Part shown: positions 17,055-26,327 of the stretch, in pieces
Numbering within the stretch: the stretch's first letter is position 1
Layout of the letters: each line of letters begins with the position of its first letter
Origin: JACPKO01 sp964406775
GTDB lineage: Bacteria > Patescibacteriota > Microgenomatia > Daviesbacterales > UBA10151
Assembly: GCA_964406775.1 (NCBI GenBank)
Contig: CAYOSW010000009.1
Location: forward strand, 1-45,522
Length of the DNA stretch: 45,522 nucleotides
Direction of reading: 5' to 3'
The notes under the pieces: generated by a model
The model's input: only the letters and a program-made list of their open reading frames with translations
Told to the model about the DNA's origin: nothing
Databases searched by the model: none
Program-made: the position numbers and the translations under genes

Positions 17055-18127
17055 TTGAGAATTATATTATTAATGTCCTCAATGAATCTTTCAGTTGAAA
17101 ATTTCGCAACCATCCCGGATGCTGATTTTGATATTTTTTCCAGTTTCCCCGGATTATTGATTAAATCCACTGTTTTTCTTTCAAAATCTTCCGGAGTATC
17201 CCACAAAAAACCGTTCTCTCCATCCTTTACTATTTCTTTCTGTCCGCCGAGATTTATAACGACAGGTACACACCCCGCCGCCATTGCCTCAACAGTAGTT
17301 ATACCGAAATGTTCCATTTTTTCAGGATCGGTTTCACCAAAACCTGCAGCATGCCAATAAATGGCAGACTTTGCGTATTCATTTTTAAGATCCTTGAAGG
17401 CCAAGTTTGGACTGATTTCAATAGGGTAACCCTTGGCCAGTTCTTTTAATTCGTTAACATATTCGCTATCCCCTTCCTGCGCACCGCCGACTAAATGCAA
17501 AGACCAGCCCTGAGCTTTTTTTAAATCAACTATCTTTTTAAAAACTTTAATCATTAAATCTTGTTTTTTATCCCTGAGGTAACCGAAAAATCTTCCTACC
17601 GATATGATTTGTTTTGTTTTAGGTTTTGCACTTTTAAAATCCTTAATATCTATTGGGGGATAAACAACCAAGCCGGGTATTTTCCAATATTTCTCACACG
17701 CCTTTTTTGTAAATTCGGAATTATAGATAACTAAATCCCAGGAGCTTTGTTTTAGTTTTCTGATAAGAGAGTTTTTTGTAATTTTAATGGGTGATTGAAT
17801 ATGCAAAATATTCTTTTTAGCAGTTGAGAAAAAAATACTGCCGTCGGTTAGATAAAACAACAAATCATATTTTTTCAAAAAAGAAAGCCTTTTAAACCCG
17901 TCCCCACCTTTTCCCAATGGTGCATTCACAAAATCCATACCGGATAAACTTATATCCAAAATCCGGGTGACTCTTCCTTTTATTTCATTTATATCCAAAG
18001 TCTGCAAATGAGAATCAAGAAGTATATCAATCTGATTATCCGGAGCCAAAATCTGCGCAATTGTCAGCATATATCTTTCACCGCCGCCGACCGTATCAAG
18101 ATAAGGGGAGTAAATACCTATCCTCAT
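17051..18127 (-). CDS. GT4 glycosyltransferase, ALG11-like
   Basis: A 358-residue soluble GT-B enzyme. The N-terminus 'MRIGIYSPYLDTVGGGERY' carries the triple-glycine GGGER loop found in ALG11-type mannosyltransferases. The C-terminal half begins near residue 173 with 'QIISVGRFFGYLRDKKQ', and the E-x7-E motif is E272 and E280 in 'MEHFGITTVEAMAAG', followed by 'VPVVINLGGQKEIV'. The HFGI-T-T-V-E-A version, rather than EGFG, together with GGGER and 'YWHAAGFGE', fits ALG11-like enzymes, which add mannose to lipid-linked oligosaccharides in the cytoplasm. That specificity is inferred from family only. It overlaps the upstream GT2 by four bases (ATGA) and the Gpi18-like gene by four (TTGA). Confidence 0.9.
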   Translation of the reverse strand: MRIGIYSPYLDTVGGGERYMLTIAQILAPDNQIDILLDSHLQTLDINEIKGRVTRILDISLSGMDFVNAPLGKGGDGFKRLSFLKKYDLLFYLTDGSIFFSTAKKNILHIQSPIKITKNSLIRKLKQSSWDLVIYNSEFTKKACEKYWKIPGLVVYPPIDIKDFKSAKPKTKQIISVGRFFGYLRDKKQDLMIKVFKKIVDLKKAQGWSLHLVGGAQEGDSEYVNELKELAKGYPIEISPNLAFKDLKNEYAKSAIYWHAAGFGETDPEKMEHFGITTVEAMAAGCVPVVINLGGQKEIVKDGENGFLWDTPEDFERKTVDLINNPGKLEKISKSASGMVAKFSTERFIEDINNIILN

Positions 18128-18933
18128 GAATATTGAAAATCGTTTGCCAAAAGCTCCTTATCAATTTCTTTGTAAGTCTGCTCAAGAGGCTTAGCCTGCT
18201 GCATCTGCCAAAGCCTGATGTATGTCATATAAAAGGAAAAAATCTGCAGAACGGAATCTACTATTCCGACAGTTCCGCCGAAAAGCCCTTTTCTCTTAAT
18301 TAATTCCTCACAGCTTTGTGTACACAGTATCCTTAAAAAACGCAACTTAGTCATTTTGGGATGCCCTGCATCAAACCGGAGTTTCGCATCGATCTTTGAC
18401 CATTCCAGCGCTTTTGATACGAAATGATCCAGGTCCCTATGAGTGAGGTGAAGCATTGAATTTTCACTATATCCCAAGTCGCCTTTAAATCTTCCGTACT
18501 CGTGAACCTTCCCTATCCAGGTCTCAAATTTGTCCTTCTTAAATAACCGGATCATCCAGTCTTTTTTGTACGGACCGTAGTTTACTTTCTTACCGAAAAT
18601 GATGTTTTTTCTTGAAATTGCAAAAGCTGAGAAATGGGTGTCCTGAAGCTTTGCAAGAATTTCTTCCCTTAGGGATTTCAATACACGCTCGTCACTGTCG
18701 ACATAAAAAATCCAGTCACCTTTAGCCTCTTTCATTCCGAAGTTACGCACAGCGGAGAAGTCATCACTCCCGAATTTAACAACTCTGGCTCCTTTTTTTC
18801 GGGCTACCTCGGCTGTTTTATCCGTTGAACCGTTATCAATAACCAAAACTTCATCGGCCCAGACAACCGAGTCAAGGCACGCTCCGATCATATCCTGCTC
18901 ATTTTTAGTGATAACTACGGCTGAAACTTTCAT
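18124..18933 (-). CDS. WaaE-like family 2 glycosyltransferase
   Basis: A 269-residue GT-A enzyme. Motifs: 'VVITKNEQDMIGACLDSV' (6-23), 'VIDNGSTDKT' (31-40), 'FSAVRNFGMKEAKGDWI' (59-75) and the metal site D79-S80-D81 in 'YVDSDERV', all typical of WaaE/KdtX-like GT2 proteins. 'RLFKKDKFETWIGKVHEY' and 'HLTHRDL' are the usual acceptor-side elements, and the C-terminal 'VDSVLQIFSFYMTYIRLW' is a membrane-associating segment. It probably adds one sugar to a lipid-linked acceptor at the cytoplasmic face. An 18-base gap separates it from the YfhO-like gene, one of the few gaps in this run, and that gap contains a perfect TATAAT, so it may head its own transcript. Confidence 0.91.
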   Translation of the reverse strand: MKVSAVVITKNEQDMIGACLDSVVWADEVLVIDNGSTDKTAEVARKKGARVVKFGSDDFSAVRNFGMKEAKGDWIFYVDSDERVLKSLREEILAKLQDTHFSAFAISRKNIIFGKKVNYGPYKKDWMIRLFKKDKFETWIGKVHEYGRFKGDLGYSENSMLHLTHRDLDHFVSKALEWSKIDAKLRFDAGHPKMTKLRFLRILCTQSCEELIKRKGLFGGTVGIVDSVLQIFSFYMTYIRLWQMQQAKPLEQTYKEIDKELLANDFQYS

Positions 18934-18950
18934 TTGCTTATTAAATTATA
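18934..18950 (-). promoter_or_regulatory. Possible internal promoter (-10 box) ahead of the GT2 at 18124
   Basis: The short gap between the YfhO-like gene and the GT2 contains TATAAT at 18950-18945 on the minus strand, 11 bases before the ATG. The same 11-base distance separates -10-like boxes from the starts at 38833 and 44811. No convincing -35 hexamer lies 16-18 bases upstream. The sequence is AT-rich, so chance is possible. If real, it lets the 15 downstream genes be expressed separately from the two YfhO-like genes. Confidence 0.35.
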
Positions 18951-18951
18951 G

Positions 18952-21312
18952 TTAAAATAGCTTTCTTAAGCCACTTGTCTTTCCTGCTGCCATAAACAGA
19001 ATCAATAGCCCCAGGGTAATCACCGATATAATCGCTCCAATTTTGAAGGACTGCATCTCAAATTTAAGGCGGATTTGGTGCTCCCCTTCCGGTAAGTAAA
19101 TTCCCAGTAAATTATAATCAACGGGAAACGGCTTAAATTCATTTCCGTCAATAAATAGTCTCCAGTTGGGATAATATTGCTCCGATATTACGGCAACTTT
19201 GTTGCCTGCGCCTGTTGAATTAAATGAAATAGAACCGTACCTTTGTTCAAAATTTTCAATTCCGGCCGGCGTGTCGTCCGTTATCAAAGATTCCCCGGTC
19301 CCGGAAATAATGACGGTTTTTTCCGGATCAAATTCCTGAGAACTTAGCGTTTTCATTGTAATGACAGGACTATCAATCTTACGGATATCGCTGACAGTCC
19401 AAGCCCGAGGGAACACTTTTAAATTTTCATAGATTTTTGTTTCGCCTTCTGCAAAAACCTCCTTGAGGGAGGGGTCCAGGATCGGCTCCCGGGTTACCAC
19501 ATATTTAATATTCAAAAGCCCGAGCAAAGGTGTATTGGTATTACGGAAATAAACCATTCTTCTGTAGCTCGGCAATTCATCACCGTACTCCCTTAGATTA
19601 ATCGACGCCATAAAGTTACCGTGTTTTTTGGGATAAATCGGACCTTCCCCATCCACAATTTTAAAGTTGTAAAATAATTGTGAGTTTGTGGGAATTAAAT
19701 CCTGTCCCGTTATCATAAATCTTAATCCGTCAGAATTTTTTTCGAGAAAATCCGTTGTAGCGGTTTCAGGAAAAATTAAACCGGGTTTTATAAAAGGCCT
19801 GAAGTAACTTGTTTGTCTGATCAGCTCGAGTCCTGTTATGAGAATTAAAACTGAAAAAAAGATTTTTCCCTTAAGTTTTATATACAAAAATATCATCAAT
19901 CCTGAAGTAAAAAGTAAAAAACTTGGAAGCAATACATTTCTGAAGCTGATTTCCCATCTCATACCGTCAAAATTTATCAGATCTGTAAGGTGTCGTGATT
20001 TTATAAAAGTTAATATTAATAAACCGCCATAAAAAATAAATAGCGGAACAATCCAACTCAGATATTTCTTTAAAGTGATCCGGTTCAGATATATTAAATT
20101 AAGACCGAAAGCAGCAATAACCAGCAATGAGAATTGACTCACCGCCAAAAGCCTTGCCGGTATTAATGAAGATATTACAGGTACGGAAAGTTCGTACGGT
20201 AACCGACTCAGAGGATTTGCCGATGCACATAATATTGAGATAAATAAAGCTGCAAGAAAGAACCGCACCTCTCTTTGCTTGCGGAGAAGGGTTAATCCGA
20301 AAATAAATCCGATTACTGCGATAGTTCCGGAAAAATTATTAAATTCATAGTATCCGAATTCGGCAAAGTAATTGCCTTTTCCGGGATTTCCGAAAAAATC
20401 GGGGAAAAAAGTTGTCAGAAAAAACTTCGGTTTAACAAAAAACTCAAAAATTTCCGATGCTTGTCCTGAAGAACCGTAGTTCGCTAATCTGCTGCTTTGG
20501 CTTACCGATTCCATAAACGGAATTATTTGGACTGCACTCAAAAGCACACTGAAAATAAAACCCAGCGAAACCAGAAAAAGATCTTTCCTTTTCTTCTCTT
20601 TCCAAAATAAATAAACCGCATATAGAAAAGAAGTTATAAAAACATACAGACTTCCCTGGAAAAATCCGGCATTCAAAGAACTGAACAAACAGAATATAAG
20701 TAGTAAAAAATATCTCCGGCTCCCTTTCAGAAATAATTTATCAATTGTAAATAAAATTACCGGAAGCCAAAGAACAGAATGGGCAGTATTTATAAAGGTA
20801 ACCTGAAGACCGATAAACGCCGAAAAACCGTAAGCAATACTCGTAATGAGAATAGGAATTTTTTCCAACCCTTTATTCCGGAGCCATAGATAAAAAAATC
20901 CCGAAGAGAGCAGTACCGTTGAGGCAGAAATAATTCCCCAGGCAAAATTAAATTCCAACAGAAAAAATAAAATGTTCAGAGGATAAAATAATCCGATTGT
21001 TCCGGTTGAGAATAACTGACTCCCCATATAAGTCGAAGGGTCATAAATTGGGAATTCTCCGCTTTTTAACATTTTTACAGCAGCAAACTTCCAGGAATAA
21101 AATGAAAACAGAGAATCACCAATCGTATTATTTAAAACAGGAAAAATTGTTGAGTAATTGTCCCATCTGTAATCAAGCCAGGGATAATATTGACCCAATA
21201 GAATGTCTCCCGCAATCGGAATTTTCCCTTCGGAAAAAAACGGCCAGAATGCCGCTATCATAAACCCCGCGATTATTAAAAAAGGCCAGAAAGTAACAAG
21301 ATATTTTTTCAT
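18952..21312 (-). CDS. YfhO-like GT-C membrane glycosyltransferase, copy 1
   Basis: A 786-residue polytopic protein of the YfhO family. After the first helix comes 'GKIPIAGDILLGQYYPWLDYRW' split over residues 29-50; D36 is the candidate catalytic acid and 'YPW' a family hallmark. 'NTIGDSLFSFYSWKFAAVKMLKSGEFP' and 'YDPSTYMGSQLFSTGTIGLFYPLN' match the conserved outer loop. Helices continue to about residue 510; a large outer domain follows and ends in 'EQYYPNWRLFIDGNEF' and 'LPEGEHQIRLKF', then a last helix. In Bacillus and Listeria, YfhO proteins transfer sugars from polyprenyl phosphate to surface polymers; the acceptor here is unknown. It overlaps the second YfhO-like gene by four bases (ATGA). 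Confidence 0.88.
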   Translation of the reverse strand: MKKYLVTFWPFLIIAGFMIAAFWPFFSEGKIPIAGDILLGQYYPWLDYRWDNYSTIFPVLNNTIGDSLFSFYSWKFAAVKMLKSGEFPIYDPSTYMGSQLFSTGTIGLFYPLNILFFLLEFNFAWGIISASTVLLSSGFFYLWLRNKGLEKIPILITSIAYGFSAFIGLQVTFINTAHSVLWLPVILFTIDKLFLKGSRRYFLLLIFCLFSSLNAGFFQGSLYVFITSFLYAVYLFWKEKKRKDLFLVSLGFIFSVLLSAVQIIPFMESVSQSSRLANYGSSGQASEIFEFFVKPKFFLTTFFPDFFGNPGKGNYFAEFGYYEFNNFSGTIAVIGFIFGLTLLRKQREVRFFLAALFISILCASANPLSRLPYELSVPVISSLIPARLLAVSQFSLLVIAAFGLNLIYLNRITLKKYLSWIVPLFIFYGGLLILTFIKSRHLTDLINFDGMRWEISFRNVLLPSFLLFTSGLMIFLYIKLKGKIFFSVLILITGLELIRQTSYFRPFIKPGLIFPETATTDFLEKNSDGLRFMITGQDLIPTNSQLFYNFKIVDGEGPIYPKKHGNFMASINLREYGDELPSYRRMVYFRNTNTPLLGLLNIKYVVTREPILDPSLKEVFAEGETKIYENLKVFPRAWTVSDIRKIDSPVITMKTLSSQEFDPEKTVIISGTGESLITDDTPAGIENFEQRYGSISFNSTGAGNKVAVISEQYYPNWRLFIDGNEFKPFPVDYNLLGIYLPEGEHQIRLKFEMQSFKIGAIISVITLGLLILFMAAGKTSGLRKLF

Positions 21313-23729
21313 AATTTTCTGCTCTTTCTTAAACTGAAAATTATAAAGAAACCGAGAATTGAAGCAGTTGTCAGCGAAATAATAAATCCGTATTTAAAAG
21401 AATCCGGGAAAAAGGTTACCTCAATTTCCGATTTTCCTCCGGGCAAATTAATTCCGGAGAAAACTCCGTTTGTTCTTATCAATTCCCTGCTTTCTCCATT
21501 AATATTTGCCTTCCAGCCCGGATAAAATAATTGCGACAACGAAAGGAATGCGTCCCCTGTGCAATCCGTTTCCAGTAAGACAGACTGAGGGGAATATTTA
21601 ATATTGGAGATAAGACAATCCGTTTTTTGTTTTGTTTCGACAATTCCCTCAACTAAAGATTTTTCCTGAGAATTAAATTCTGCGGAACTCATAAGACTGT
21701 ATGTTTCCAAATTACTCTTTGCCGGAATTAAACTTTTCACCGTATGAAACCTGGGGATAAAATCCATATTTTCATATACGGCAACCGCTCCTTCTTTTGA
21801 CACCTGTTTATATTTTTTGAGATCCAGATCGTACGGAGGGCCTCCTGCAGAATCCGGAGAACCGTCTTTTCTCAGTAGTATCACTAAATATTTTACATTC
21901 GCCGCATCCAGAAGTTTTGAATTCGGATTCTCAAGGTCGATAACTCTTGAGTACCCCTCCGGAATTTTCGAGGAGTTGAGATAATGCAGATAATCGGCAG
22001 TCGATCTCGGTAAAAGAATATTGTACCCGGAAGCGCTTTCCAGTCCGTATACACTCCAGGTGTTTGCTGGCAACAGCTCGGCTTTTTGGATTGCTATTCT
22101 GAAGGGATCTTTTTCATTTTTCAGAAAACTTAATGTCCCGGTTTCCGGAAAAATGAGTTTGCTTTCCGTAAAAGGCAGATATTTGGACGAAAATTTATAT
22201 GAGTCAAACAATAGAAGTAAGAACAGCACAGGCATAAGTAACTTTTTTATCCTGGGAAATCTTGAAACCAGAATTACTGTAGAAACAGCAACCGCCAACA
22301 TTAACGGAATTACAATATTTCTGGATGAAATCAACATCCGCTCAAGATCCTTAGGAATCAAATCAAGATTCCCGAGCGATGCCTTGATTATTAATAGATT
22401 AAAGGCGAGTCCCAGTCCCACCCCTGCAACAGCCAGGATAGGCAGATATTTCAGATACGACCGGATGTTGCCGAAACCGTCTTTTAGGAATTTATTGAGC
22501 CCTATCGCGGATAGCGCACTTACGGAAAAGCCATAGATAAATAGGACTCTGGAACTTACTGAACCTTTAAGACCTAAGACGGGAAATTGCTGAAGAGCGG
22601 CACTTAACGGGGTCTGCAACGCCAGTCCAAATGTAAATATTAAAAATACTAAAAGTACGGCGGTTCTTCTTTCCTTAAAAACTGAGCTGAAAGCTGCAAA
22701 GGCAAAAGGCAGAGCAATAATGCTTGTATAAAAAATTAAACTTTCATAATACCCCGCTCCGAAATAATTATTTGTCGCGGGATTGCCGAAAAAGTCAGGG
22801 ATAAATGCGGTTATCAGATTACTCCAATTTAAAAACAAAACCGCATTTCCTTCCGCCACCCTATCCAGACTTTTGATGGATAGATTCAGGGATTCTATAC
22901 CCGGCAAAAGCGAAACTGCGGAAAGACACAATCCCAAAGCTACGGAAATCAGAAACTTCCCACCCGACAATACAGCTTCCAAATATTCTTTACTTCTGAA
23001 TGAAAAAAACAGAATATAAATCAGACCGAAAAATGTGAAGTAATACAGATGCTGAGGGTAACCGATGAAAATTATATAACCGATTACCAAACTCACTAAC
23101 GCCAGATAAAGAGTCTTTTCTGTTTGTATAAATCTGTCCAACAAAAGTATAAACAGCGGAAAAACGGAAATTATAAAACTGTGAACGTTGTATTCAATCC
23201 AAACCAGAAGTTGAGCTGAAAAAGCATAAGTTACCGCCCCGAAAGCAGAAGAGATTTTATCCAGCTTCCAATTTTTCAGCAGATAATACATACAAACCAT
23301 CGCCAAAAGGGGCTGAATTACTACCTGAAAACCCCAAATTTGGTTAAATCCGAATGGAAGAAAATAAAGCAGATTAAAGGGGTTAAAAATTCCGGCCTGA
23401 AAATTACCGATCAAGCTTGTTCCCAAAAAAGAAGTGTTATCCCAGAGAGGTAATAGCCCGGACTTCATATAATTTACAGCCAGAAGTCTCCAGGGATATA
23501 AAAGGGAAACTACATCCGACATTAATGCATTTTTAACGGGGACTCCGACAGCATATCCCCATTTCTCATTTAACCAGGGGAAATAACCTCCGATGATTAC
23601 ATCCGCAGGTATCGGAATAAGACCGAGAAGAAAATATTTCCAAAAAAAGAATATATCTATCAGAACAAAAAAAGCAATTACATAAATATTTTGATTTACG
23701 GAGGATAACTTGTGGATAATTTTTTTCAA
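21309..23729 (-). CDS. YfhO-like GT-C membrane glycosyltransferase, copy 2
   Basis: An 806-residue paralog of the gene at 18952. The first outer loop contains 'IPIPADVIIGGYFPWLNEKW', D43 being the likely catalytic acid, then 'VKNALMSDVVSLLYPWRLLAVNYMKSGLLPLWD' in pieces, and 'SLIGNFQAGIFNPFN'. 'FIPDFFGNP' in a later loop is shared with copy 1 ('FFPDFFGNP'). The C-terminal outer domain ends with 'SQLFYPGWKANINGE' and 'LPGGKSEIEVTFFPDSFKYG' and one last helix. The start is TTG at 23729: the 26-base gap upstream offers no ATG in frame and the next Met is too far inside the protein. Tandem duplication of YfhO genes suggests two distinct acceptor or sugar specificities, though this is inference. 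Confidence 0.87.
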   Translation of the reverse strand: MKKIIHKLSSVNQNIYVIAFFVLIDIFFFWKYFLLGLIPIPADVIIGGYFPWLNEKWGYAVGVPVKNALMSDVVSLLYPWRLLAVNYMKSGLLPLWDNTSFLGTSLIGNFQAGIFNPFNLLYFLPFGFNQIWGFQVVIQPLLAMVCMYYLLKNWKLDKISSAFGAVTYAFSAQLLVWIEYNVHSFIISVFPLFILLLDRFIQTEKTLYLALVSLVIGYIIFIGYPQHLYYFTFFGLIYILFFSFRSKEYLEAVLSGGKFLISVALGLCLSAVSLLPGIESLNLSIKSLDRVAEGNAVLFLNWSNLITAFIPDFFGNPATNNYFGAGYYESLIFYTSIIALPFAFAAFSSVFKERRTAVLLVFLIFTFGLALQTPLSAALQQFPVLGLKGSVSSRVLFIYGFSVSALSAIGLNKFLKDGFGNIRSYLKYLPILAVAGVGLGLAFNLLIIKASLGNLDLIPKDLERMLISSRNIVIPLMLAVAVSTVILVSRFPRIKKLLMPVLFLLLLFDSYKFSSKYLPFTESKLIFPETGTLSFLKNEKDPFRIAIQKAELLPANTWSVYGLESASGYNILLPRSTADYLHYLNSSKIPEGYSRVIDLENPNSKLLDAANVKYLVILLRKDGSPDSAGGPPYDLDLKKYKQVSKEGAVAVYENMDFIPRFHTVKSLIPAKSNLETYSLMSSAEFNSQEKSLVEGIVETKQKTDCLISNIKYSPQSVLLETDCTGDAFLSLSQLFYPGWKANINGESRELIRTNGVFSGINLPGGKSEIEVTFFPDSFKYGFIISLTTASILGFFIIFSLRKSRKL

Positions 23730-23755
23730 TTTATTAGGATGGTTTTTACTGAAAA

Positions 23756-24658
23756 CTAAGTAATTTTGTTCTTAATTTTCTGGAGGACTCTCTTAAATTT
23801 ATTTTTGGATAAATTTCCGTACTTAAGCCAATATTTAATCTCATCTCCGGCATTTCTGAATACACCTCCCAGTTCTTCATTGCTTATATTCTGGGGAGGG
23901 AACTCTTTCTTCTCCCAAACCTTAAGATACATTACAAAATGGGAGAAAGCCTGAAGCAAACTCAGTGAAAATCCGTGCAAACCATCCTCGAATCCACGGT
24001 TGGCGTAATATCTGCTCAAAAACTCTCCTAAAGGCTTCGTCAGGAGATCGTGCCATTTAAATTCATAGCCTGATTCCTTAAGCTCTTTTGCCTGTACTGA
24101 GGTGTAACGGTCCATCCTTTGAATAAATTGGGAGACGCTTCCGTAATGAGGGTGGACGATAGCCAAGCTTTCAAGCTCCGGAAGCCTCAACCCCTGCCCG
24201 GTTGTGGACGGTCTGCTATGAATTTTGTTACCCCAGGTTACGGCCCCCTTCTTAAAAAGCCTGATATTGTAATCCGGCCACCACATTGAGGCTTTTAAGG
24301 ATTTTCCGAAAATAATGTTCCTCCTGGGGATTTCAACGTGCGTAACTACACCATCCTTTGTTATTATGTCTTTAATCTTATCCGCGAGACTGCCGGGGAT
24401 CTCTTCATCGGCATCCAAAATTAAAACCCATTCTGTTTCGGCTTTGGAGATCGCCAGATTTCTTGCAGGCTCAACAAATCCTGCGCGTTTATGAAAAATA
24501 ATCTTTGCGCCCAATTTTCTTGCGATAACAGCAGTATTGTCATCCGAATACATATCGCATACCAGAATTTCGTCTGCCCAGGAAACGGATTTCAGCGCTC
24601 TCTCAATATTTTTTTCTTCATTGAAGGTATTAATAACCGCAGTTACTTTAGGAGTCAT
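23756..24658 (-). CDS. WaaE-like family 2 glycosyltransferase, first gene of the 18-gene run
   Basis: A 300-residue GT-A enzyme with 'AVINTFNEEKNIERALKSV' (7-25), 'EILVCDMYSDDNT' (30-42), 'GFVEPARNLAI' (60-70) and the metal site D82-A83-D84 in 'LDADEEIP'. 'VDMYSDD' instead of 'VDxxSTD' and 'EPARN' place it in a WaaE-like subgroup different from the copy at 18124. The C-terminal 'GFEDGLHGFSLSLLQAFSHFVMYLKVWE' is a predicted membrane-surface segment also seen in the copy at 2617. It starts with ATG directly behind a good -10 box, so the message may be leaderless. It is followed by the two YfhO-like genes and could make the cytoplasmic primer they later modify, which is inference. Confidence 0.91.
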   Translation of the reverse strand: MTPKVTAVINTFNEEKNIERALKSVSWADEILVCDMYSDDNTAVIARKLGAKIIFHKRAGFVEPARNLAISKAETEWVLILDADEEIPGSLADKIKDIITKDGVVTHVEIPRRNIIFGKSLKASMWWPDYNIRLFKKGAVTWGNKIHSRPSTTGQGLRLPELESLAIVHPHYGSVSQFIQRMDRYTSVQAKELKESGYEFKWHDLLTKPLGEFLSRYYANRGFEDGLHGFSLSLLQAFSHFVMYLKVWEKKEFPPQNISNEELGGVFRNAGDEIKYWLKYGNLSKNKFKRVLQKIKNKIT

Positions 24659-24694
24659 ACTTTAAATATACATTTTACGCAGGTCATAATTCAA
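24659..24694 (-). promoter_or_regulatory. Promoter of the 18-gene minus-strand run, apparently leaderless
   Basis: On the minus strand TTGAAT (24694-24689), an 18-base spacer and TATATT (24670-24665) precede the ATG at 24658 by six bases. The usual start of transcription would fall on or next to the A of ATG, leaving no room for a ribosome binding site. This is the only substantial gap upstream of the whole run, which makes the assignment plausible. Confidence 0.6.
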
Positions 24695-24708
24695 TCTAAA
24701 GTTCATAT

Positions 24709-24743
24709 TTTCAAGAAATCAATTCTGCGTTACACTAGTGATA
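24709..24743 (+). promoter_or_regulatory. Promoter of the plus-strand GT39 at 24744
   Basis: TTTCAA (24709-24714), a 16-base spacer and TACACT (24731-24736) lie seven bases before the ATG at 24744, again consistent with a leaderless transcript. It is back to back with the promoter of the minus-strand run. The hexamers are weak matches, so the call rests mainly on position. Confidence 0.4.
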
Positions 24744-26327
24744 ATGGCCCCGAGACTAAACCTGGTTAATCTAACAGCAATTGCCGTTTTTACGGTAATT
24801 TTTGCCTTAAGTTTATACCTTAAGCTCTTCCCTACCTTAAATTACAATTTCCCCTTCACTATGGATCAGGCAAGGGATATGCTCGATATCCGCCAAATGG
24901 TTGAACAGAAAAAACCCGCGCTTATCGGTCCAACTACCAGCATAAATGGCGTATTCCTGGGGCCGTTCTATTACTACTTTAATCTCCCTCCTTATCTGAT
25001 ATCAGGAGGCGATCCTGCATATCTGACTTACTGGAATCTTGCCTGGTATATGCTGGCCGGAGCAGCTGTTTTGTTTTATTTTTACAAAAAAGATAAATCC
25101 TTCTCCATAATTTCATCGGTAACATTTCTGATGGCTCCGGCATTTTTTTATTCAAGCAGATATTTCTGGAGCGCCAACCCTATGCCCTATCTGACAGCTT
25201 TTTATGTTTTATCCTTCGTTAATTTTTTGAATAAAACAACTGCGCTGAATGCCTCTTTTATCGGCCTGATCGCAGGATTATCGATGCAGGTAGAGGCCGC
25301 TTTCGGAGTATTATTCTTGCCCTTTTTTGTAATTTTCTCGCTTATTAAAAGACTCCCGTTAAAGTCCATCCTCTCCGCCATCGGAATTTTCTTTTTGACT
25401 CTCGTCCCTCAAATTATTTTTGAATTACGCCACGATTTTCTTATGAGTAAAACTTTCATAAACGAAGTTACCGGCAGTTCCCAAATATTGGGAGATAAGT
25501 TAAGTTTCGCGGAAACATTTTCGAATCACTTCTCGACGTTTACTGATTTTTCTTCCGGACAATATGAGATTCCGGCTACCGCTTCTATGGTTTTACTTTT
25601 GATTTCTGTAATATTTCTCGGCTTCAGATCTTTTACTAAAAAACTTGACGAGAGAGGGAACAATCTTTTTCAACTTTGCCTGAGTTTTGTATTTTTTGCT
25701 TTTGCTTTTTATATGTTATATTCACATCCCTTAAAAGGCTGGTATCTGCTCGGTTTGCGAGTCTTCTATCTTTTTATTGTCAGTTTATTTTTAAACGACT
25801 TGTTCAAAATTAAATTCCCACTATTCAAAGTGCTAGTTATATTGTTTTTAGGATGGAGCTTTACCGCAACCTACCTTTCTCAGGAAAGATTTATACCGAA
25901 AGCAACTGATGACAGATCAACCGATAAAAGCAATTTAAGGAACGAAATTGAGGCTATAGATTGGGTCTACCAGAAAGCAGATGGCCGGGGATTTAAATCA
26001 TACAACTACATTCCCTCCGTCTACGATTATCCTTATCAGTACTTGTACTGGTGGTATGGAGGAAAAAAATACGGCTATCATCCAGAAACGGTTACCTATA
26101 TGGATAACGTACCCGAGTATATAAAAGATAACGACACATTTTTAACACTTAAAAAACCCTCAGATAATTCGTTTATTTTCTTAATCTATGAACCGGATAC
26201 GGAAAATGAGGACAGACTCGCCGCCTGGCTTGGAAACTTCACCAAGTTTTGCACAAAAGACAGAAGAGTATATCTTTGGGGAACAACTGTTGAATACCGG
26301 GAGCCTTGTCCTACTCAAGAACTTTAA
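24744..26327 (+). CDS. GT39-like GT-C glycosyltransferase, DQARD subtype
   Basis: A 527-residue polytopic protein. The start is ATG 24744; a GTG at 24738 in the same frame would lie against the -10 box. D41 in 'FTMDQARDMLD' is the probable catalytic acid, with DQ instead of the usual DE. 'LIGPTTSINGVFLGPFYYYFNLPPYL' (in pieces) is the first outer loop and is shared with the gene at 42591 ('LLGPPTSVGNMYNGPLYYY'), defining a subtype with L-G-P-x-T-S and G-P-x-Y-Y-Y. 'YFWSANPMPYL' also recurs there as 'SSWNPNPAPFF'. A soluble C-terminal segment of about 120 residues follows the last helix. The gene stands alone on the plus strand and its end overlaps the giant minus-strand gene by 17 bases. Confidence 0.86.
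   Translation: MAPRLNLVNLTAIAVFTVIFALSLYLKLFPTLNYNFPFTMDQARDMLDIRQMVEQKKPALIGPTTSINGVFLGPFYYYFNLPPYLISGGDPAYLTYWNLAWYMLAGAAVLFYFYKKDKSFSIISSVTFLMAPAFFYSSRYFWSANPMPYLTAFYVLSFVNFLNKTTALNASFIGLIAGLSMQVEAAFGVLFLPFFVIFSLIKRLPLKSILSAIGIFFLTLVPQIIFELRHDFLMSKTFINEVTGSSQILGDKLSFAETFSNHFSTFTDFSSGQYEIPATASMVLLLISVIFLGFRSFTKKLDERGNNLFQLCLSFVFFAFAFYMLYSHPLKGWYLLGLRVFYLFIVSLFLNDLFKIKFPLFKVLVILFLGWSFTATYLSQERFIPKATDDRSTDKSNLRNEIEAIDWVYQKADGRGFKSYNYIPSVYDYPYQYLYWWYGGKKYGYHPETVTYMDNVPEYIKDNDTFLTLKKPSDNSFIFLIYEPDTENEDRLAAWLGNFTKFCTKDRRVYLWGTTVEYREPCPTQEL

Noticed and set aside
22021..22536. Plus-strand open frame of 171 codons inside YfhO-like copy 2
   Set aside because: Antisense to conserved YfhO-like sequence, with composition typical of a shadow frame and no plausible start signals.
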